From Candidatus Kuenenia stuttgartensis (GTDB taxonomy: Bacteria; Planctomycetota; UBA11346): 35,655 nt of DNA. This document shows, piece by piece, positions 23,136-31,157 of this stretch. Under the pieces are notes generated by a model. It saw nothing but the letters and a program-made list of their open reading frames with translations, ran no database searches and was not told where the DNA came from. Each line of letters starts with the position of its first letter. Position 1 is the first letter of the stretch. The position numbers and the translations under genes are program-made. The stretch is taken from contig CAMCMZ010000038.1 of the NCBI GenBank assembly GCA_945876185.1, forward strand, positions 1 to 35,655. Direction: 5' to 3'.

Positions 23136-23678
23136 CCTGGGACCGCCACGCTCCAGCGTGGCCGGGATGCGGTCGTCCGTGGCACGCGATTCACCACTGG
23201 ATGCCCCGTTTTGCCGCACCCAACCTGCATCCAACATCGCTCGGCCAGGCTGGAGCCTGGCGGTCCCAGGGTCGGGGAAGTGGAATTCCCAGATTCGAAA
23301 CGACTGCCCTGGATTCAGTGCCCATCCATGGCCACAACCCTGGGACCGCCACGCTCCAGCGTGGCCGGGATGCGGTCGTCCGCGGCACGCGATTCACTGC
23401 TGGATGACCTATTCTCATCGCACCCAACCTGCATCCAACATCGCTCGGCCAGGCTGGAGCCTGGCGGTCCCAGGGTCGGGGAAGTGGAATTCCCCTGATT
23501 GGAAATGGCGACCCAGGATTGAGTGCCCATCCAAGACCACTACCCTGGGACCGCCACGCTCCAGCGTGGCCGGGATGCGATCATTCGTGGCACGCGATTC
23601 ACCGCTTAACGCCCTATTTTATCGCACCCAGCCTGCATCCAACATCGCTCGGCCAGGCTGGAGCCTGGCGGTCCCAGG
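23136..23678. repeat. Three tandem copies of a paired-palindrome repeat
   Basis: Copies at 23136-23270, 23339-23474 and 23544-23678 recur with a period of about 204 bases. Each has a 28-bp left arm containing GCCACGCT-CC-AGCGTGGC and an inverted 28-bp right arm containing GCCAGGCT-GG-AGCCTGGC. Each arm is an 8-bp hairpin, and the arms are near-perfect inverted copies of each other. All six arms are unchanged between copies while the linkers inside and between copies differ. The array fills the 605-base gap between the amidotransferase start and the dehydrogenase stop, and the last arm ends one base before that stop codon. No gene was recognised in it. Confidence 0.9.
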
Positions 23679-24680
23679 TCAAACCTCGGCGAGATCGACG
23701 GCCGGCGCGGTCATGCCGGGCAACCAGACGATGCGTTCCGGCAGGATGGTTTCGCCGCGTGCGAAGGCGACGGCGTTTTCCGCCGACTGGATCTCCATCT
23801 GGTAACGGCCGTCAAAGCTGCAACTGCCTTGATGGCAGCAGAGAAAAACGTTGGGCAGTTTGGCGAGCGGGCCCCGGTACGGTTCCTGATGGTAGACGTC
23901 GAGCGCCGCGCCGGCGAGGTGGCCGCTGGTCAGCGCGGTCAGCAGCGCGTCCTCGTCCAGCACCTCGCCGCGGCAGGTGTTGATGAGGTACGCGCCCTTG
24001 CGCATGCGCTGGATGCGCTCGGCGGACATGATGTTCTTCGTCAATTTGGTGTAGGGCAGATGGACGGTGATCGCGAGGCTTTTCGCAAGCAGTTCATCAA
24101 GACTGACGTAGCGCACCTGATGCTTGGCCGCCCAGGCATGGTCCTCGACGATGTCATGGGCGATGACCTCCATCCGCATGGCGCGGGCGATCTCGGCAAC
24201 CTGCCGGCCAATGCGGCCGCAGCCCAGGATGCCCAGGGTCTTGCCGGTCCAGAGGACGCCGGTCAGGCGGTTCCACTCGCCCCGGCGCAGGCCTTCGTGC
24301 GCCTCGACCAGGCGGCGCGAGACGCCGATGAGCAGGGCGAAGACCTGTTCGACCACCGAGCGCGCCGGCGCGTCGGGGGTGTAGGTCACTGCGATGCCGT
24401 TGCGGATGCAGAAGCCGACGTCGAGCCCGTCGAGACCCACGCCGACGCGGGCGACGTGCTTGAGCCGGGGCAGGCCACGCGCCAAAGCCTCGGCCGGCAA
24501 TGGTTCCGTACCGGCCAGCAGCACGTCGACATCGCCGAGCAGATCGCCGGTCTCGGTCGGCGTGTGCTTGCGCCGATGCGGGCTCAGACGCACAGTGAAA
24601 CCCGCACGTTCAAGCAGGTCCAAAGGATCGCGGCTGGAGATTCCGTAGGGATAGCTGCTGGCCTGGGCGATGAGCGTCAT
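23679..24680 (-). CDS. D-isomer-specific 2-hydroxyacid dehydrogenase, phosphoglycerate dehydrogenase-like
   Basis: A 333-residue NAD-dependent dehydrogenase. The substrate domain begins MTLIAQASSYPYG. The NAD-binding fold has GKTLGILGCGRIGRQVAEIA (Gly153, Gly155, Gly158). Catalytic residues fit the family: Arg237 in LINTCRGEVLDEDAL, Glu266 in DVYHQEP, and His283 in FLCCHQGSCS, where most members have Pro-His. SerA-like motifs HVARVGVGLDGLD and ARSVVEQVFALL are present, but the C-terminal ACT/regulatory domain of SerA is absent, so the substrate could be glycerate, glyoxylate, lactate or phosphoglycerate. The start ATG 24678-24680 matches the family N-terminus. Its stop abuts the repeat array. 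It is divergent from the radical SAM gene. Confidence 0.9.
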   Translation of the reverse strand: MTLIAQASSYPYGISSRDPLDLLERAGFTVRLSPHRRKHTPTETGDLLGDVDVLLAGTEPLPAEALARGLPRLKHVARVGVGLDGLDVGFCIRNGIAVTYTPDAPARSVVEQVFALLIGVSRRLVEAHEGLRRGEWNRLTGVLWTGKTLGILGCGRIGRQVAEIARAMRMEVIAHDIVEDHAWAAKHQVRYVSLDELLAKSLAITVHLPYTKLTKNIMSAERIQRMRKGAYLINTCRGEVLDEDALLTALTSGHLAGAALDVYHQEPYRGPLAKLPNVFLCCHQGSCSFDGRYQMEIQSAENAVAFARGETILPERIVWLPGMTAPAVDLAEV

Positions 24681-24754
24681 GGGCCGCGGATCCTGTGGCG
24701 CTGGCGCAGCCGGCAAGAGGTGATCCCGATTGCCCCGACGCCGACACCGCGACG

Positions 24755-25714
24755 ATGCCCGCGATGCCTGACGCAACCGTCTGCAACCCTGGTGATCCCG
24801 TCGTCGGCGCTTGGGGATTTCGTAGCTACCGCGAGCACCTCGCCGACCGCTTCCCCGGCATCCGGGTGCGCAAGCTCTGCCTGCACGCCGGCTTCACTTG
24901 CCCCAATCTGGACGGCACGCGCGGCCTCGGCGGCTGCGCCTACTGCGACAACCGGGCTTTCGCGCCCGGCGTCGATCGCAGGCGCGACCTGGCACGCCAG
25001 TGGGACGACGGCCGGCATTGGCTCCGGCGCCGGCATCGCCGGGTCGATGGATTCATCGCGTATTTCCAGTCGTTTTCCAACACCTACGGCGATCCGGCCG
25101 AACTGGCCACGCTCTATGACCAGGTGCCCGACTGGGACGAGTGCCTGGGCATCTCGCTCGGGACCCGACCGGACTGCCTCGATGACGCGGTGCTCGACTA
25201 CCTGGAGGACCTCGGCCGGCGCACCTTCCTGACTGTCGAGATCGGCCTGCAAAGCGACCGCGACGCGGTGCTGGAACGGATCAACCGTGGCCACGATGTC
25301 GCGCTGTTCACCGACACCGTGCGCCGCTCTGCTGGGCGCGGCTTCGAACTCTGCGTCCACCTCATGCTCGGCCTGCCCGGCGAAGGCGACGATGCGCCCG
25401 AACGTCTGGGCGCGCTTGCCGCATCCTTGCCTATCGCGTCCGTGAAGCTGCACAATTTGCACATCGTGCGCGACACCGCCCTGGCGCGCGAATTCCACCA
25501 AGGGCTGATCCGTGAACCGACGCGGGCAAACTACCTGGACGGCGCCCGGCGCTTCCTCGCCTGCCTGCGCCCGGACCAGGCGGTGCAGCGGATCATCGCC
25601 GATGCGCCACCGCACTTGCTACTCGGCGCGCCGTGGTGCCGCGACAAGCAAGGCTTCCTGGCGGACGTGCGGACGGCGGTGGACTCGGAACGGGAACTGG
25701 TTGCGCCCGTCTGA
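24755..25714 (+). CDS. TIGR01212-family radical SAM protein (YhcC-like)
   Basis: 319 residues from ATG 24755 (ATG 24764 also possible). Radical SAM proteins of the YhcC group carry the cluster motif seen here: GFTCPNLDGTRGLGGCAYC, with Cys49, Cys61 and Cys64 as 4Fe-4S ligands. Further blocks are YFQSFSNTYGD, LGISLGTRPDCL, TVEIGLQSDRDAVLERINRGH and HLMLGLPGEG, all typical of this family. The reaction is not established; proposals include tRNA or metabolite modification. It is divergent from the dehydrogenase (74-base gap), and its stop directly abuts the stop of the next, opposing gene: the two TGA codons form TGATCA at 25712-25717. Confidence 0.93.
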   Translation: MPAMPDATVCNPGDPVVGAWGFRSYREHLADRFPGIRVRKLCLHAGFTCPNLDGTRGLGGCAYCDNRAFAPGVDRRRDLARQWDDGRHWLRRRHRRVDGFIAYFQSFSNTYGDPAELATLYDQVPDWDECLGISLGTRPDCLDDAVLDYLEDLGRRTFLTVEIGLQSDRDAVLERINRGHDVALFTDTVRRSAGRGFELCVHLMLGLPGEGDDAPERLGALAASLPIASVKLHNLHIVRDTALAREFHQGLIREPTRANYLDGARRFLACLRPDQAVQRIIADAPPHLLLGAPWCRDKQGFLADVRTAVDSERELVAPV

Positions 25715-28700
25715 TCACCAGGCGAAATCGAGGGTGAGATACGTGCTGATCCGCCCGTTGTGCTGGTACAGATGCGCGAATCCCAGGCCAGGAGCGGTGA
25801 GGATGGTCCAGATCTCCCACTGGCCGCGCACCTCGGCGCCGGCACTCGACCACCAGCTGCCGTTGCCGTTCAGACGATCGGTCGACACCTTGGCGGTGTC
25901 ATAAAAGGTTTCGAGGGTGACCTGACGGAAACCGAACGGGGTGGTGGAGAAACCCTGAAACGGGCGCCACAACGGCATGCGGTAGGCGATGGAACCGGCG
26001 AGCTGGTAGTCCCCGGCGACCTCGGTCTTGAGATACCCACGCGGATAGCCCTTCACCGGATCGCCACCGATGACGAAGCGGCCTTGCAGGTACGGCGATG
26101 AGGATTCGCTCCACCCCACGGCACCGCCCACGACGAGTTGATGTCCCTGAGACGGCCAGACGCTGACGACCTTCGCCCCGCGCGCGGAATAGAGCTTGCC
26201 GTCGCGATCGCCACCCAGCCCCGAATGCCGGGCGCGCAGGACCAGGGTGTCGCCGTCCTCACGCGCGTAGCTGGTGGGAAACAGCACGGAATCGTCGTAG
26301 GCGGCAGTGAATTCCAGGTAATCCTCGCGCCCGGTAAAGGCCGGCGCGATGTTGACCGTACCGGGGGCAGACCCGTCGCTGAGCGTGCGCGACATGCTCG
26401 ACCCGTAGGTCGCATAGGCCTGCCAGCGTCGACGCAGACCAGCGAGGCCATATCCCAGGCGACCCTCGACGGTACGCACGGATTCGCTGTAATCGTGGTT
26501 ATTGAAATTGCTGTCGACGGCCTGGTTGCTGTAGGTGCGTTCCGCCTGCCAGGCGATGACGGTAAATTCCACCGGCCACGGGGCGGCGGTGTAGGCCGCC
26601 AGCCACACCGGTGAACCTTGCTGTGGCCCGTTCCCGACCGACCCGATGAATTCATGGGTGAAGAGAGGATCCGCCGCCAGTCCCGCGATGCCCAGACCGC
26701 CATCCGGCACCGGGTACAACGTCGGCGACCAGAACAAAGGACGGACCTCGGCCAGCCCGTGATACGGTGTGGCTGCGGGCGCGACGGCTAGGTCTTTCGG
26801 TGGCAGCGGCGTCGGCTGGCCGGCCGTAAGCCGAGGGCCATTGGCCTTGGGCTGAATCGGCTGCGCCGGCACCGGTGCCGGCCAGGCGAGGGCCAGCGTC
26901 GGGACCTCCTTCGGCCAGGTCGCGGGATCGTTGGGAATAGTGGCGAGGAACGGTCCCTGATGATCGTGATCGACAATCGCCAGGGATTTCCCATCCGGCG
27001 ACGGCACGCAGGCGAGAACGCCACCGATGGTGTTGGTCACTGGCACCAGCACGTTGGGTTTCGTCGGGTCGAGGCGGTAGGCGTTGGCGACGCCGGTGTG
27101 GTCGGCGCAGACGTAGATGAACTTGCCGTCGGCGGACCAGGTCGGGTGGAGGATGCGGCCTTTGATGGAGGCGAGGATGGTGCGGTTCTCAAGTGTGATA
27201 TTTGCCGGATATTTCCGGTCAATTTTACTAACTCTATGGGGAAACTCGACAACATGACCTTTCACCAGGCGGGATCCCGAAGTCTCGGTCTCAATCCATA
27301 TGAGTTCGCACAACCTTACCTCAACCATATCTATAACGTCGAGTTCATTACCGGATTGATTCAAACTTGGAAGGTGAATACCGGTCGTGCGTACAGAGCC
27401 GGGTCGAAATGACGGAGACCAAGGTCGTCCTTCGACCGGAATCGTGGTGAGTTTGGTCGCTGTCCCTTCACCTAAGATGATTCCAGGGCGAGCTTCAATC
27501 GTACCGAATTGTAGCGTTTGCTGACCGGCTCCACCGAGTTGGATTGCTGCAAATTTGGCATAAAGACGGTTGATGCTGTCTATCCGACCATGTTCATCCA
27601 CCACCGCATCCACCTGAATCACCCGCTCCAGTGGCAAAGATGTCGTGCTTCCATCGTGCCACACCACCTCCGCCCGCGACCGCGCATAGGTGTCATTCGC
27701 CGCCGGCAGTTCAGTGCGGATGAACGTCCCAGGCGCACCAGCGATCGGTCGCATCGCCCCCATGCCCCACGCCTTCGAACCGAACTCGCGGACTTTCCCC
27801 TCGGGTGAAACCGTCCGCAGCGATGGATCGTCGTACGGCCCGTTCATCGCCGCGAGGATGCGGCCATCGGCCAGCCAGACGGGTGCGCTGATGGTGGTAT
27901 TGACCGGAGTCAGCCGCTTGGCGGTGGTCACCGGTTGGGTGCGCAGCCGGGCGAGTTGCTCGGCCTGTTCAGCCATCAGATCGCGGCGGGCCTGGGTGAG
28001 CAGCGCCCCGTGCGACTGACCGACCACCGGCCGGATGCCCTCATCGAATGCCAACGCCCACTGATGCGCCTGCGATTCCGCGAGACGCCAGACCGATGCC
28101 TCCTTGCCGTAGGTCCCTGCCAGCCAGCGGGTGTAGGCCGCGCCGTACAGGTAGACCCGGTTGCCGAACGGCCAGCGGTGGTAGGTCGGGCGCCAGGCAT
28201 CGGCCGTGGGCATCGCCCCGGCGGCGGCGTCCAGGCGCCAGACCATGTGGGTCAGGCTGTCGCGTCCGCGGCCGCCCCAGGCGCTGCCGGCGGGCGCGTA
28301 TTCGGTCTCGGCCCACTGGCCCAGGCCTTCATGCCAGAAGCTGGGCATGGTGAGATGCGCCGGCGTGGACAGGTAGAAGAACAGCAGGCTGAGCGGATCG
28401 CTGGGCAGAATGCGGCCGAACAGGCCTTCCAGCACGCGGCGGAAGCCGTAACTGCGGTCGTTGCTGATGTGGTGCGCCAGTTCATGCACCAGGGTGCGCT
28501 CGAATTCGTCTGCACCGACGAAGATGCCCGACGCCGGGCGCGATGGCGCCAATTGGATATTCACGATGGGCGTCGGTACCGGGGTCGAGAATCCGTTGTG
28601 GTCGTCGACCTCGTCGCTCAGCCACAGAAACAGCGGCCTGCGTATCGGATAGCCGGCTTCACGCGCCAAGTGGACGTAGATCGCCTCCGCCCGCGCCACC

Positions 28701-28858
28701 AACGGTCGCAGGGCCTCAGCCTGTTCCGCCGGCACGACGCAGTGCAGGTGGTCAGTGCGGATGACCGAATACGTGGTGCCGGGGTTGATCAAGGTGTCGC
28801 TGCCGGCCAGCCAGGGAGCGAGCAGCACGACGAAAAGCGGCAGGAGCAGCGAGCGCAT
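25715..28858 (-). CDS. Secreted HEXXH metallopeptidase fused to a beta-propeller and an outer-membrane beta-barrel
   Basis: 1047 residues from ATG 28858, which has AAGGA 8 bases upstream. A signal peptide (MRSLLLPLFVVLLAPWLAGS) leads to a peptidase domain: His125, Glu126 and His129 in TLVHELAHH, and a likely third zinc ligand Glu177 in FWHEGLGQWAE, a gluzincin pattern as in MA-clan peptidases. Residues about 330-690 read as TolB/WD40-like blades (APVWLADGRILAAMNGPYDD, HPTWSADGKFIYVCADHTG, VPSPDGKSLAIVDHD). From about 740 the chain is strand-rich like an Omp85/BamA-type barrel, with GGDPVKGYPRG and a C-terminal aromatic ending (TLDFAW) expected for BAM insertion. This fusion suggests a surface- or periplasm-facing protease tethered to the outer membrane. 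The segment coded by about 27190-27560 has visibly lower GC. Confidence 0.85.
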   Translation of the reverse strand: MRSLLLPLFVVLLAPWLAGSDTLINPGTTYSVIRTDHLHCVVPAEQAEALRPLVARAEAIYVHLAREAGYPIRRPLFLWLSDEVDDHNGFSTPVPTPIVNIQLAPSRPASGIFVGADEFERTLVHELAHHISNDRSYGFRRVLEGLFGRILPSDPLSLLFFYLSTPAHLTMPSFWHEGLGQWAETEYAPAGSAWGGRGRDSLTHMVWRLDAAAGAMPTADAWRPTYHRWPFGNRVYLYGAAYTRWLAGTYGKEASVWRLAESQAHQWALAFDEGIRPVVGQSHGALLTQARRDLMAEQAEQLARLRTQPVTTAKRLTPVNTTISAPVWLADGRILAAMNGPYDDPSLRTVSPEGKVREFGSKAWGMGAMRPIAGAPGTFIRTELPAANDTYARSRAEVVWHDGSTTSLPLERVIQVDAVVDEHGRIDSINRLYAKFAAIQLGGAGQQTLQFGTIEARPGIILGEGTATKLTTIPVEGRPWSPSFRPGSVRTTGIHLPSLNQSGNELDVIDMVEVRLCELIWIETETSGSRLVKGHVVEFPHRVSKIDRKYPANITLENRTILASIKGRILHPTWSADGKFIYVCADHTGVANAYRLDPTKPNVLVPVTNTIGGVLACVPSPDGKSLAIVDHDHQGPFLATIPNDPATWPKEVPTLALAWPAPVPAQPIQPKANGPRLTAGQPTPLPPKDLAVAPAATPYHGLAEVRPLFWSPTLYPVPDGGLGIAGLAADPLFTHEFIGSVGNGPQQGSPVWLAAYTAAPWPVEFTVIAWQAERTYSNQAVDSNFNNHDYSESVRTVEGRLGYGLAGLRRRWQAYATYGSSMSRTLSDGSAPGTVNIAPAFTGREDYLEFTAAYDDSVLFPTSYAREDGDTLVLRARHSGLGGDRDGKLYSARGAKVVSVWPSQGHQLVVGGAVGWSESSSPYLQGRFVIGGDPVKGYPRGYLKTEVAGDYQLAGSIAYRMPLWRPFQGFSTTPFGFRQVTLETFYDTAKVSTDRLNGNGSWWSSAGAEVRGQWEIWTILTAPGLGFAHLYQHNGRISTYLTLDFAW

Positions 28859-28874
28859 GACGGGAATCCTTAGC

Positions 28875-28997
28875 ACATGGCCGGTTGCGGCCAAGTCCTC
28901 CCGGATCCTCAGGCCTGAGGTGGATGGCGGACGTGGATGACGGGGACGGCGGCCCCATGCGCCTGGAAGACATGGCCCCGCGTCCTTCGGCCATGTC
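28875..28997. promoter_or_regulatory. Dyad sites in the divergent promoter region
   Basis: GACATGGCC (28969-28977) and GGCCATGTC (28989-28997) form a perfect 9-bp inverted repeat with an 11-base spacer. A related imperfect dyad, ACATGGCC-GGTTGC-GGCCAAGT, lies at 28875-28896, and a perfect palindrome CCTCAGGCCTGAGG at 28907-28920. All are in the 183-base gap between two divergent genes, 45-170 bases upstream of the second UroD-like start. They look like regulator-binding sites; the regulator is unknown. Confidence 0.4.
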
Positions 28998-29041
28998 CAC
29001 GTCGCACCAGCGTCGTAGCTTTTCCGCCAGAGGAACCGTCC

Positions 29042-30127
29042 ATGACCGCCATGACCAAACGCGAGGTGATCCGCACCCTGCTGTCGCAGCAGATCCCCGA
29101 CCGGGTCGGATTGAATGAGCACTTTTGGCCGCACATCCTGGATAACGGCTGGCGCGAACAGGGCGTGACCGATGAGAACTGGGCCACCCGCTATGACCTT
29201 GACCTGCGCAGCCAGAACTGGTGCAAGGTGCCCGGCCCGCGCCCGGATCTGGAAACCGTGATCGAGGAAAACGACTCCTGGAAAACCACCCGTGACGGCT
29301 GGGGTGCCCAGTTCAAGTTCTTCAAGAAAAAGGCCGGCACGCCCGAACACATCGCCTTTGCTGTGACCCCGGCCAACTGGCAGAGCGAATGGCGCGAACG
29401 CACCCTGGCGATCGACATGCGTACCACGGTCGACGTGGCGAAAGCCCGGCAGGCACGGGCGACAGCCTTGGCCCAACCGCAGTTCCTGACCTATGCCGGG
29501 CTTGCCATCTTCGAAGAACTGCGCCGCATCCTGGGCGACGTGGTGATGCTGGAATCGCTCGCGAGCGAACCCGAGTTCATCGAGGACTTCTGCACCGTCA
29601 TCACCACCAAGCACCTCGAATACTGGGATTATCTGTTCCGCGAGGTCGGCCTGCCCGATGGCCTGCACATCTACGAAGACGTCGGCTACACCCGTGGGCC
29701 GTTCTGCTCGCCGCGCATGCATTGCCGCCTGGTCCAGCCGCACCACCACCGGTTGTTCGGATTCTTCAAGGAGCACAAGCTGCCCCTGATCGTGCATACC
29801 TGCGGCGACTTCCGGCCGCATCTGAAGGCCCTGCATGAGACCGGCGTCGACTGCATCCAAGCACTGGAGGCCAAGACCGGCATGGACGTCGTCGAACTTG
29901 CCAAGGAATGGAAGGGCAAGATGTGCTTCATGGGCAACCTCGACATCCGAGCCTTCGAGTCCGGCGACCGCGAAAAAATCAAAGCGGAATGCCTGGGCAA
30001 ACTCAACGGCATGAAGGCCCTGCGCGCGCCGTACATCTTCATGTCCGACCATTCCATTCCGCCGTCGGTGAAGGTCGCGGATTATGAATACGCGCTCGAC
30101 CTGTATCGCACCAACTGCCGCTACTGA
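29042..30127 (+). CDS. UroD-superfamily protein, divergent subgroup
   Basis: 361 residues. The UroD/cobamide-methyltransferase barrel is recognisable: EEDFCTVITT-like helices, YEDVGYTRGPFCSPRMH (about 211-227), LPLIVHTCGDFRPHL with His252 and Cys254, and MGNLDIRAF. In place of the C-terminal zinc-ligand Cys it has FMSDHSIPPSV (Asp336-His337), so either the metal site differs or the function is not methyl transfer. Haem-type UroD activity is unlikely, since the usual N-terminal substrate motif is missing. The start ATG 29042 has GAGGA upstream; ATG 29051 is an alternative. It is convergent with an AraC regulator next to a GH38-like gene, which suggests a link to carbohydrate use, as for similar genes in PVC bacteria. 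Confidence 0.8.
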   Translation: MTAMTKREVIRTLLSQQIPDRVGLNEHFWPHILDNGWREQGVTDENWATRYDLDLRSQNWCKVPGPRPDLETVIEENDSWKTTRDGWGAQFKFFKKKAGTPEHIAFAVTPANWQSEWRERTLAIDMRTTVDVAKARQARATALAQPQFLTYAGLAIFEELRRILGDVVMLESLASEPEFIEDFCTVITTKHLEYWDYLFREVGLPDGLHIYEDVGYTRGPFCSPRMHCRLVQPHHHRLFGFFKEHKLPLIVHTCGDFRPHLKALHETGVDCIQALEAKTGMDVVELAKEWKGKMCFMGNLDIRAFESGDREKIKAECLGKLNGMKALRAPYIFMSDHSIPPSVKVADYEYALDLYRTNCRY

Positions 30128-30159
30128 CTACTGATACAAAGCGCTGCTGAACGACGGCC

Positions 30160-31002
30160 TCAACGGCGCACGGCGGCGCGGCGCCACTGATCCGGGCTGC
30201 GTCCGTGGCGACGGCGGAAGGCGCCGCTGAACGCGGTGGGTGAGGCGAAACCGACGCTGTGGGCGATCTCGCGCACGCTCATGCCGGTGGTTTCCAGCAG
30301 CAGCGCGGCGCGTTGCAGGCGCTGGCCGGCAAGCCAGACCGAGGGTGGGCAGCCCAGGTCGGCGCGCAGGCGGCGACCCAGGTGCTCGCGGCTGAGGCGC
30401 AGCGCGCGCGCTGCGCTGCTGATCGGGTCACGTTCCGTCAACGCACCCAGCAGCGCCGCCTGGAATCGGCTGGCGACCGCATCTCCGCCCGGCCAACCCA
30501 AGCGCAGCCACTCCCACACCAGGGCCTGCGCCTGTTCGGCCGATCGGGTGTGGGCGGTGGAGGCCTGCCGCGTCAGCGTCAACGCCTGGCGAATGACTGG
30601 GTGACCAGGATCGACCCTCTGTACCGACCCGTGCGCCGCCATGAGGCCGCGGAGCAAATTGCGGCCCGGACCGAGGAAGAGGAAACTCAGGATCATGCCG
30701 TCCTCGCGGGCAGCGAACGCTGCTCGTCCAGGTCCGGTCGCGCTATCGCCCCAGACGATGGTGCCTGCGGCTGCTGGCCGGTCAGGGCCATCGCCCAGAA
30801 TGTCGCCCGTACCGCGCAGCACGACCAGGACGTTGCCGAAATCCGGCGGCAGTGGACCGCGATTGCTGCGGTATCCGGCCCGAACAAGCGCGCGGCCGAG
30901 ATAGAGCGGTTGGTCTTGTTCCGCCACTGAATTGATCACGTTGAAATAGCACTGTCCGACTACGTGATAGCCATATTCGTTGAATCGTTGGATTTCAGGC
31001 AT
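30160..31002 (-). CDS. AraC-family transcriptional regulator
   Basis: 280 residues from ATG 31002. The N-terminal part (about 1-170) looks like a cupin-type sensing domain (YHVVGQCYFNVINS, LVVLRGTGDILGDG, GTIVWGDS). The C-terminal 100 residues hold two helix-turn-helix motifs (ISSAARALRLSREHLGRRLR; MSVREIAHSVGFASPTAFSGAFRRRHGRSP), which define the family. A perfect 18-bp palindrome lies 3 bases upstream of the start and may be its own operator. It is divergent from the GH38-like gene across 155 bases, so it most likely controls that gene and itself in response to a sugar. Confidence 0.9.
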   Translation of the reverse strand: MPEIQRFNEYGYHVVGQCYFNVINSVAEQDQPLYLGRALVRAGYRSNRGPLPPDFGNVLVVLRGTGDILGDGPDRPAAAGTIVWGDSATGPGRAAFAAREDGMILSFLFLGPGRNLLRGLMAAHGSVQRVDPGHPVIRQALTLTRQASTAHTRSAEQAQALVWEWLRLGWPGGDAVASRFQAALLGALTERDPISSAARALRLSREHLGRRLRADLGCPPSVWLAGQRLQRAALLLETTGMSVREIAHSVGFASPTAFSGAFRRRHGRSPDQWRRAAVRR

Positions 31003-31005
31003 GCT

Positions 31006-31023
31006 CAGGATGATCACATCCTG
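31006..31023. promoter_or_regulatory. Palindrome at the AraC-type regulator start, possible operator
   Basis: CAGGATG-ATCA-CATCCTG is a perfect 18-bp inverted repeat beginning 3 bases upstream of the regulator ATG (31002). Its position suits autoregulation or control of the divergent pair, but no experiment or second copy supports it in this window. Confidence 0.45.
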
Positions 31024-31102
31024 ATAGCCATCGCAAGCTGCAGATTCCGTCGATCCGACTAACCTGTCCGACGTGATCGCGCGGCCTGCCCGCCTTTCAC
31101 CG

Positions 31103-31138
31103 CCATCGCGTCGCTGCCATCGCGTCGCTGCCATCGCG
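31103..31138. repeat. 14-bp tandem repeat upstream of the GH38-like gene
   Basis: CCATCGCGTCGCTG occurs at 31103-31116 and 31117-31130, followed by a partial third copy CCATCGCG (31131-31138). It lies 20 bases before the GH38-like start, in the divergent promoter region, and could vary in copy number. Confidence 0.8.
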
Positions 31139-31157
31139 CAACCGTGAAAGGATCCCC

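Noticed and set aside
23136..23678. CRISPR array
   Set aside because: Only three units, with a period of about 204 bases, paired hairpin arms and related linkers rather than unique spacers; no cas genes.
28859..30052. Extension of the peptidase-barrel frame far upstream on the minus strand
   Set aside because: The extra 398 residues are antisense to the UroD-like gene and precede a good signal peptide with its own Shine-Dalgarno at 28858.
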